From the NCBI GenBank assembly GCA_937873665.1, contig CALMYW010000530.1, forward strand, positions 1-17,623: a stretch of 17,623 nt of DNA, written 5' to 3'. The stretch comes from an uncultured Sphingorhabdus sp. (lineage in GTDB: Bacteria; Pseudomonadota; Alphaproteobacteria; Sphingomonadales; Sphingomonadaceae). Both the position numbers and the translations under genes were made by a program. Positions within the stretch are counted from its first letter, which is position 1; each line of letters starts with the position of its first letter. The notes beneath the pieces are model-generated. The model had not been told where the DNA came from, made no database searches, and worked only from the letters and a program-made list of their open reading frames with translations. Shown here in pieces: positions 12,509 through 17,623 of the stretch.

Positions 12509-12816
12509 CCGAAACCCTGACCCACACCGGAACCCTGTGGCGCTGGACTGGCGGCACCAATGGCACATGGCATTTCCTGAGCATCGACGGCGCGGCGGGC
12601 GAGGCGTTGTCGGCCACGGCGCTGATGCGGCGGATGGAGCGGACCATCGGCGGCTTCGGATCGCTGAAAGTGCACGCGGCGATCGGGGACAGCCGCTTCG
12701 CCACCTCGGTGTTTCCGTCCAAGGCCGAAGGCTGGATGCTGCCGGTCAAGGCCAGCGTGCGCCGCGCCGAGAATCTGGCCGAGGGCGACACGGTGACCGT
12801 GGCGCTGGAGTTCTGA
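12505..12816 (+). CDS. DUF1905 domain protein
   Basis: A 103-residue single-domain protein of the DUF1905 family, a small beta-barrel: GTLWRWTGGTNGTWHFLSID, FGSLKVHAAIGDSRFATSVF, then WMLPVKASVRRAENLAEGDT and VTVALEF. The start is GTG 12505, which overlaps the upstream TGA, so translation is coupled to the cyclophilin gene. A longer reading from 12469 would lie inside the upstream gene and adds no family sequence. The function of the domain is unknown; the fold is common in alphaproteobacteria, sometimes attached to YdeI-like domains. Confidence 0.85.
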   Translation: MTETLTHTGTLWRWTGGTNGTWHFLSIDGAAGEALSATALMRRMERTIGGFGSLKVHAAIGDSRFATSVFPSKAEGWMLPVKASVRRAENLAEGDTVTVALEF

Positions 12817-12968
12817 ACGGTTCAAGGAGCGCGGCCGCCGCGGCGTGCCTAGACTGCGCTCGACACGAACCGGGAAGGCAGGAGATTTTGTCGCAGATCG
12901 GGCGCGAGTAGGAAAACGGTTTCCGGTTCACCGCCCCAACCTCGCCCCGCCTGAGAGCGGCAACCCGC

Positions 12969-15059
12969 CTAGATCCGCTCTGCCTCGGCCACGGCATCGC
13001 TGGCGCGCAGGGCGGAGACGATGCGGGTGAGGTGCGCAAGGTCGCTCACCTCAAGATCGACCTCGTAGGTTCCGAACAGTTCATCGCGGCCGGTCATTTC
13101 CAGGCTGACGATATTGGCGCGGTTGCCGGCGAAGATACCGGCCGCCTCGGCGAGCGTGCCGGGGCGGTTGTGGAGCAGTACGCGCAGGCGGCCAACCGCG
13201 CCGGTCGTGCGGTCGCCCCATGACAGGTCGAGCCAGTCGGCATCGACGCCGCTGGCGAGCGACAGGCAGTCGATCGCGTGGACTTCCACGCCCTTGTCCG
13301 GCACGCGAATGCCGACGATGCGGTCGCCCGGCACCGGGTGGCAGCATTCCGCAAGGTGGAAGGCGACGCCCGGGGTCAGCCCGCGGATCGAGATGGCGCG
13401 TTCGTGGGCGGACCACTTTTCCGGTTCCGGCAGATCGGCGGTGCTGCCGGGGACCAGCGCCTCCAGCACTTCGCGGTCATCGATCCGGGCCGCGCCGATC
13501 GCCGCCATCAGGTCTTCCTCGCCGCCCAGGTCCAGCCGTTTCGCAGCCTCGCGGATCGCCTTCTTGCCGATCTTCGAGGGCAGGCGCGTCACGATCTCCT
13601 CGAACAGCTTGCGGCCGATCGCGGCCACTTCGGCGCGTTCCTTGGCCCGCACCGCGCGGCGGATCGCGGCGCGCGCCTTGCCGGTAACGACGAAGCCGAG
13701 CCATGACAGCTGCGGCGAGGCATTGCGGCTCTTGATGATCTCCACCACGTCGCCGTTCGACAGCGCGGTGCGCAGCGGCATGTGGCGCCCGTTGATCTTG
13801 GCCCCGACCGCGAACGAGCCAAGGTCGGAGTGCACCGCATAGGCGAAGTCGACCGGGGTCGAGCCCTTGGGCAGCTGGAGCAGCTGGCCCTTGGGAGTGA
13901 AAGCGAAGATCCGGTCCTGGTAGATTGCCAGCCGCGTGTGCTCGAGCAGTTCCTCGGCATCGTGGCTGGCATCGACGATCTCGATCAGGTCGCGCAACCA
14001 GCCGACCTGCCCGTCGGGCCGCGCCGCCTGCTTGTAGGCCCAGTGCGCGGCCAGGCCGAACTCGTTGGTCTCGTGCATTTCGCGGGTGCGGACCTGCACT
14101 TCCATGCGCATCGAGTTTTCGAAGATCAGCGAGGTGTGGAGCGAACGGTAGCCGTTCGACTTGGGCGTGGAGATGTAGTCCTTGAACCGCCCGGGAATCA
14201 TCTGCCAGGTGGTGTGGAGCACGCCCAGCGCCTTGTAGCTGTCCTCGACCGTCTCGGTCAGGACGCGGAAGGCCATGATGTCGGTGATCTGTTCAAAGCT
14301 GACATGGCGTTCGGCCATCTTCTTCCAGATCGAATAGGGATGCTTTTCGCGCCCCGAAACCTCCACCTTCAGCCCGGCTTCGGCCAGCGCCTGCTTGATC
14401 GACAGGGCGATGGCATCGACCTGCCCGCCCTCGCTGGAGCGGATCTGGGCAAGCCGCCCGGTGATCGTGGCATAGGCTTCCGGCTCCAGCTGCTCGAAGG
14501 CCAGCAGCTGCATTTCGCGCATGTATTCGTACATGCCCACCCGCTCGGCCAGCGGGGCGTAGATATCCATCGTCTCGCGCGAGATGCGGCGGCGCTTGTC
14601 CTCGCTCTTGATGAAGTGGAGCGTGCGCATGTTGTGCAGCCGGTCGGCCAGCTTGACCAGCAGGACGCGGATGTCCTCGCTCATCGCCAGCAGGAACTTG
14701 CGCAGGTTTTCCGCCGCGCGTTCCTTTTCGCTCATCGCCTCGATCTTGGAAAGCTTGGTCACCCCGTCGACCAGCCGGGCGACATTGGGCCCGAACAGGC
14801 GCTCCACCTCCGCAACCGTGGCCAGGGTATCCTCCACCGTGTCGTGGAGCAGCGCGGTGACGATGGTTTCCTGGTCGAGCTTCAGCTCGGTCATCAGGCC
14901 AGCCACTTCGACCGGATGGCTGAAATAGGGGTCGCCACTGGCGCGCTTCTGGCTGCCATGTTTCTGCACCGTGTAGACATAGGCGCGGTTGAGCATCGCC
15001 TCGTCCGCATCCGGATCGTAGGCAAGAACACGTTCGACAAGTTCGTACTGGCGCAGCAT
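12969..15059 (-). CDS. rsh: Bifunctional (p)ppGpp synthetase/hydrolase, RelA/SpoT homologue
   Basis: A 696-residue Rsh protein that makes and degrades the stringent-response alarmone (p)ppGpp. The N-terminal hydrolase HD domain is intact (FSHPVEVAG; LLHDTVEDT with His72-Asp73; KLADRLHNMRT). The synthetase domain is intact too (REKHPYSIWKK; TDIMAFRVL; DYISTPKSNGYRSLHT; the VQVRTREMHETNEFGLAAHW segment). A TGS domain (about 383-445; DRIFAFTPKGQLLQLPKG) and a C-terminal ACT domain (about 620-696; LHNRPGTLAEAAGIFAGNRA) provide ribosome and regulatory contacts. Both activities should be functional, as expected for the single Rsh of alphaproteobacteria. ATG 15059 was chosen over TTG 15080 because it gives the conserved MLRQYELVERV start and follows the upstream stop by seven bases. 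Confidence 0.96.
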   Translation of the reverse strand: MLRQYELVERVLAYDPDADEAMLNRAYVYTVQKHGSQKRASGDPYFSHPVEVAGLMTELKLDQETIVTALLHDTVEDTLATVAEVERLFGPNVARLVDGVTKLSKIEAMSEKERAAENLRKFLLAMSEDIRVLLVKLADRLHNMRTLHFIKSEDKRRRISRETMDIYAPLAERVGMYEYMREMQLLAFEQLEPEAYATITGRLAQIRSSEGGQVDAIALSIKQALAEAGLKVEVSGREKHPYSIWKKMAERHVSFEQITDIMAFRVLTETVEDSYKALGVLHTTWQMIPGRFKDYISTPKSNGYRSLHTSLIFENSMRMEVQVRTREMHETNEFGLAAHWAYKQAARPDGQVGWLRDLIEIVDASHDAEELLEHTRLAIYQDRIFAFTPKGQLLQLPKGSTPVDFAYAVHSDLGSFAVGAKINGRHMPLRTALSNGDVVEIIKSRNASPQLSWLGFVVTGKARAAIRRAVRAKERAEVAAIGRKLFEEIVTRLPSKIGKKAIREAAKRLDLGGEEDLMAAIGAARIDDREVLEALVPGSTADLPEPEKWSAHERAISIRGLTPGVAFHLAECCHPVPGDRIVGIRVPDKGVEVHAIDCLSLASGVDADWLDLSWGDRTTGAVGRLRVLLHNRPGTLAEAAGIFAGNRANIVSLEMTGRDELFGTYEVDLEVSDLAHLTRIVSALRASDAVAEAERI

Positions 15060-15066
15060 CTCGGGC

Positions 15067-15564
15067 CTATGTGGGCGCAAGGCCGGGGGAAGGGCAAGGG
15101 GCTGAACACTCTTGCCGCGATTTTGTGCCGTGACCTTCGGCTGCCTGGGCGGTGCGCCGCTCTGCCCGGTCGAGCCGCGCGATCAGCATCAGAAGCGCCG
15201 CATTATCAGGCTTTTGCACCACGCCCAGCACCTGCCCGCGCCGCATGACCGGGCGCAAGGTGCCGCTTGAGAGGCGCTGGAACAGGTCGGGCGGTGTGAC
15301 CTTCCGCCCCGGCGGCGGCGCGCCCAGCACGGCATCCCAGGCCGCCGCGAAGCCTTCGGCACCCGCCCGGCGGCGCAGGCGATAGGCCGTCTCGCGCGCC
15401 ATGCCCACGGCGCGGGCGGCGGCACTGACCGACCGGGTCAGGGCAAGATGGCCGAGGAATTCCGCCTGGCGCAGCGGCGTCCAGCCATCCGCGCGCGGGC
15501 GCGAGGGCACGGGATGGAACGCGGGCACGCGGCGGGAAACAGTGGGGGCGGGATAGGTCTTCAT
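15067..15564 (-). CDS. Small helix-turn-helix protein upstream of rsh
   Basis: A 165-residue protein with a helix-turn-helix near residues 30-66 (TPLRQAEFLGHLALTRSVSA, then AARAVGMARETAYRLRRRAG), the layout of AraC/Fis-like or resolvase-like HTH segments, followed by GAEGFAAAWDAVLG. The remainder (90-165) is low in recognisable features and Pro/Arg-rich at the end. Proteins of this kind are common in sphingomonads and often annotated loosely as LysR-like, but there is no LysR effector domain here. Its TAG stop is seven bases before the rsh start, implying translational coupling, and hemF ends 40 bases upstream in the same direction. A role in regulation is inferred from the fold alone. Confidence 0.75.
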   Translation of the reverse strand: MKTYPAPTVSRRVPAFHPVPSRPRADGWTPLRQAEFLGHLALTRSVSAAARAVGMARETAYRLRRRAGAEGFAAAWDAVLGAPPPGRKVTPPDLFQRLSSGTLRPVMRRGQVLGVVQKPDNAALLMLIARLDRAERRTAQAAEGHGTKSRQECSAPCPSPGLAPT

Positions 15565-15604
15565 CCCGCAGGTTAGGCCAGAAATGCGCCGAGTAGGAAA
15601 GCCG

Positions 15605-16462
15605 TCAGCTCCAGCTCGCCTCGGGCGGCAGGCTCATCAGGATCGCGTCGATGTTGCCCCCGGTCTTGAGGCCGAACAGCGTGCCCCGGTCATAGACCAG
15701 GTTGAATTCGGCGTAGCGGCCCCGCCATTCAAGCTGCGCCCGCTTGTCCGCCTCGCTCCAGTCCATGCCCATGCGGCGGCGGACGATCCGGGGAAACGAG
15801 GCCAGGAACGCCTCGCCAACGTCGCGGGTGAAGGCGAAGTTCGCTTCCCACTGCGCCTCGTCCGCGCATTCGAGGTGGTCGTAGAAGATCCCGCCCACCC
15901 CGCGCGCAACATTCCGGTGCGGAATGAAGAAGTATTCGTCCGCCCACTTCTTGAAGCGCGGGTAGTATTCCGGATCGTGCGCATCGCAGGCGGCCTGATA
16001 CGCCGCGTGGAACTCCGCCGTGTCCTCATCGTAAGGGAGCGGCGGGTTGAGGTCGCCGCCGCCGCCGAACCAGGCCTTGCTGGTGGTGAGGAAGCGGGTG
16101 TTCATGTGCACGGCGGGCACGTGCGGGTTGGCCATGTGCGCGACCAGGCTGATGCCGGTGGCGGTGAAGCCGGGGTTGTCCTCGCTCGCGCCGTTGATCG
16201 AACCGGCGAAACCGGGCGCGAACCGGCCATGGACCGTGGAGACGTTGACCCCCACCTTCTCGAACACCTTGCCCTTCATCAGCCCGCGCGTGCCGCCGCC
16301 GGGATTGGGGTTGCCCTCTTCCTCGCGGCTCCACGCCAGGTAGTCGAACCTCGCATCGCTGCCGGCCTCGGCCTCGATGCTCTCGAATTCGGCGCAGATC
16401 CGGTCGCGCAGGGTTTCGAACCACTGCCGGGCGCGGTCGGTATAGGGTGTCCAGTCGGTCAT
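15605..16462 (-). CDS. hemF: Oxygen-dependent coproporphyrinogen III oxidase
   Basis: A 285-residue enzyme that oxidatively decarboxylates coproporphyrinogen III to protoporphyrinogen IX, using oxygen, in cytosolic haem synthesis. All family blocks are present: GGGTRGLMKGKVFEKVGVNV, a HMANPHVPAVHMNTRF segment with conserved histidines and arginine (residues 109-124), WFGGGGDLNP, YYPRFKKWADEYFFIPHR, and RGVGGIFYDHLE. Length is normal. ATG 16462 (MTDWTPY) fits the family start. The in-frame ATG at 16510 would add 16 residues and share the CCATGG with the divergent pdeM start. It heads a leftward set hemF - HTH gene - rsh with short gaps and is divergent from pdeM, whose start is 47 bases away. 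Confidence 0.95.
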   Translation of the reverse strand: MTDWTPYTDRARQWFETLRDRICAEFESIEAEAGSDARFDYLAWSREEEGNPNPGGGTRGLMKGKVFEKVGVNVSTVHGRFAPGFAGSINGASEDNPGFTATGISLVAHMANPHVPAVHMNTRFLTTSKAWFGGGGDLNPPLPYDEDTAEFHAAYQAACDAHDPEYYPRFKKWADEYFFIPHRNVARGVGGIFYDHLECADEAQWEANFAFTRDVGEAFLASFPRIVRRRMGMDWSEADKRAQLEWRGRYAEFNLVYDRGTLFGLKTGGNIDAILMSLPPEASWS

Positions 16463-16508
16463 GGGCCAAGGCCTTGCCAAGCGAATCCCGATCCGGCAAG
16501 GAAAAGCC

Positions 16509-17174
16509 ATGGTTCCCTTTTCGTTCGCAGGCGAGGAGTTCGCGCTGACCAGCGCCTGCGCGCTGTACTGGCCGCGCGAGGCGGCGCTGCTGGTGGCCGA
16601 CCTGCACCTTGAAAAGGCCAGCTTCTTCGCGCGCTTCGGGCAGATGCTGCCCCCCTATGACAGCCGCGAGACGCTGGAGCGGGTGGCGCTGGCCATCCGC
16701 GAGACCGGCGCGCGGCGGGTGTTCTGCCTGGGCGACAATTTCCACGATGCGGACGGAGTGGAGCGGCTGGAGCCCCACGCCGCCGGGATGCTGGCCGCCC
16801 TGACCCGCGCGACCGACTGGGTCTGGGTGGCGGGCAACCACGACCGGGGTAGGTCACGCGAAGGCACGCTGGTCGACGAACTCAGCGTCGCCGGACTGCT
16901 GCTGCGGCACGAGGCCCGCCCCGGCGAGACCCGGCCCGAACTGTCCGGCCACTTCCACCCGCGCCTGAAAGTCACCGCGCGCGGCCGCCGGATCGTCCGC
17001 CCGTGCTGGGTGGCAAGCGAACGCAAGCTGATCCTCCCCGCCTTCGGCGCGCTGACCGGCGGAATGGACGCCGCCGACCCGGCGATCCTGGCCGCGATGC
17101 AGCCCGCGCGCGAAGTGAACGCGGTCCTGCCGGTGCAGGGGAAACTGGTGCGGTTCCCGCTGTGGCGTTCCTGA
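16509..17174 (+). CDS. pdeM: Ligase-associated DNA damage response endonuclease PdeM
   Basis: A 221-residue calcineurin-like metallophosphoesterase. The five metal/phosphate motifs are intact: VADLHLEK (Asp31, His33), FCLGDNFHD (Gly75-Asp76), VAGNHDR (Gly109-Asn110-His111-Asp112), LSGHFHP (His148, His150). Downstream LPAFGALTGGMD is typical of the PdeM group. PdeM is usually encoded with a Lhr-type helicase, an exonuclease and an ATP-dependent DNA ligase as a presumed DNA-repair unit; none of these is next to it here. ATG 16509 has AAGGAAAA just upstream. The gene is divergent from hemF and ends directly before a large inverted repeat. The biochemical role is known only from related enzymes. 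Confidence 0.88.
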   Translation: MVPFSFAGEEFALTSACALYWPREAALLVADLHLEKASFFARFGQMLPPYDSRETLERVALAIRETGARRVFCLGDNFHDADGVERLEPHAAGMLAALTRATDWVWVAGNHDRGRSREGTLVDELSVAGLLLRHEARPGETRPELSGHFHPRLKVTARGRRIVRPCWVASERKLILPAFGALTGGMDAADPAILAAMQPAREVNAVLPVQGKLVRFPLWRS

Positions 17175-17175
17175 T

Positions 17176-17286
17176 CCGCCTGACGGCGGTGCGGGAAGCA
17201 CGTCCGTGCTTCCCTGGCCTGGCCGGCCCTTCGCGGAGGCGAAGGGCGCACCCAACAAGGGTGCTTCCCGCACCGCCGTCAGGCGG
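17176..17286. repeat. Large nested inverted repeat between pdeM and infC
   Basis: A perfect inverted repeat has 25-base arms at 17176-17200 and 17262-17286, extended by one more C-G pair (17201/17261). It begins two bases after the pdeM stop. The left arm contains its own CCGCC-TGAC-GGCGG palindrome. Its end also pairs locally as GGAAGCACG (17194-17202) with CGTGCTTCC (17205-17213). The interior carries a further perfect 8-bp hairpin, CCCTTCGC (17227-17234) with GCGAAGGG (17239-17246). There is no T run after the right arm. It could be a REP/MITE-like element or an elaborate terminator. Confidence 0.75.
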
Positions 17287-17351
17287 AAAGAAAGACTCCT
17301 TCCCCCGCGCCGCGATTCGCTTTAAGAGCGCGCGCGAGCATTAGCTGCTAC

Positions 17352-17367
17352 AGGAGAACGCAACATA
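17352..17367 (+). promoter_or_regulatory. Shine-Dalgarno and rare ATA start of infC
   Basis: AGGAG (17352-17356) is followed eight bases later by ATA (17365-17367), in frame with IF-3. The later in-frame ATG pair (17386, 17389) has only a C-rich stretch before it and no Shine-Dalgarno, so ATA is the better start. Rare start codons are a hallmark of infC and underlie its autoregulation. Confidence 0.65.
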
Positions 17368-17623
17368 GCACCCCCACCCCGGCGTATGATGACGCCTCCC
17401 GTGAAGAGCGGGCCGCGCTACAACCAGATGATCACGTCCGACAAGGTCCGCGTGATCGACGAAGAAGGCGAAAACCTTGGCGTGATGTACACGCGCGAGG
17501 CGATCGAGCAGGCGGCTGAGGTCGGGCTCGACCTCGTCGAAGTTTCGCCCAACGCCGATCCGCCGGTGTGCAAGTTCCTCGATGTCGGCAAGTTCCGCTA
17601 CGAAGCGCAGAAGAAGGCCAACC
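17365..17623 (+). CDS. infC: Translation initiation factor IF-3, N-terminal part
   Basis: The reading frame gives a short Pro-rich lead (APPPRRMMTPPVKSGPRYNQ), then MITSDKVRVIDEEGENLGVM, EAIEQAAEVGLDLVEVSPNA and DPPVCKFLDVGKFRYE. This is the N-terminal domain and linker of IF-3, which binds the 30S subunit, keeps it from joining the 50S subunit, and rejects non-canonical start codons. The gene is cut off by the window end. The start is most likely ATA at 17365 because it has a well-placed AGGAG; ATG 17386 is the conventional alternative and would remove seven residues. IF-3 represses its own mRNA by discriminating against such start codons, so the choice has regulatory meaning. Identity is certain, start moderately so. 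Confidence 0.92.
   Translation, partial: MAPPPRRMMTPPVKSGPRYNQMITSDKVRVIDEEGENLGVMYTREAIEQAAEVGLDLVEVSPNADPPVCKFLDVGKFRYEAQKKAN

Noticed and set aside
12888..12911. Seven-codon frame (TTG...TAG) after an AGGAG
   Set aside because: The Shine-Dalgarno-like spacing is good, but the peptide is tiny and nothing downstream depends on it; probably chance.
13782..15248. Long rightward open frame (488 codons)
   Set aside because: Antisense to rsh, which is complete with HD, synthetase, TGS and ACT domains.

Overview
The window comes from a high-GC alphaproteobacterium, most likely of the order Sphingomonadales. This rests on overall base composition and on the recognisable housekeeping genes (a single bifunctional Rsh, oxygen-dependent HemF, PdeM, IF-3). 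It is an inference from family resemblance, not a database result.

The left edge (1-1207) looks chromosomal. It holds the first codons of hppD (tyrosine catabolism) read leftward, a divergent Lrp/AsnC regulator, and an exported RidA-like protein. A decayed IS3-family end (about 1248-1395) then marks a change of character.

From about 1.25 to 10.9 kb the window is accessory DNA. In order it carries: a ribbon-helix-helix antitoxin with a Doc/Fic toxin; a DUF2924 protein translationally coupled to a large serine recombinase; a leftward pair consisting of a probable PD-(D/E)xK nuclease followed by an RNase H-fold protein; a leftward phosphatase-ADP-ribosylglycohydrolase fusion; and a leftward three-gene cluster of uncharacterised proteins (DUF5681-like, then two genes overlapping at ATGA). 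That cluster is punctuated by three copies of a TGTCACGACC element, two of them perfect inverted repeats, and is closed by a clear intrinsic terminator. A less GC-rich stretch without a recognisable gene separates the cluster from a tRNA-Ser(GGA) gene.

The right part (10.9-17.6 kb) is core genome. A rightward set encodes a zincin-type metallopeptidase, an exported cyclophilin and a DUF1905 protein. A leftward set hemF - HTH protein - rsh follows, with pdeM divergent from hemF. A large nested inverted repeat separates pdeM from infC. The infC gene appears to use the rare start codon ATA and runs off the window.

The best candidates for undescribed biology are the nuclease/RNase H pair, the phosphatase-ADP-ribosylglycohydrolase fusion with its paired upstream dyads, and the three-gene cluster with its palindromic elements. 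No function beyond domain-level inference can be claimed for any of them.
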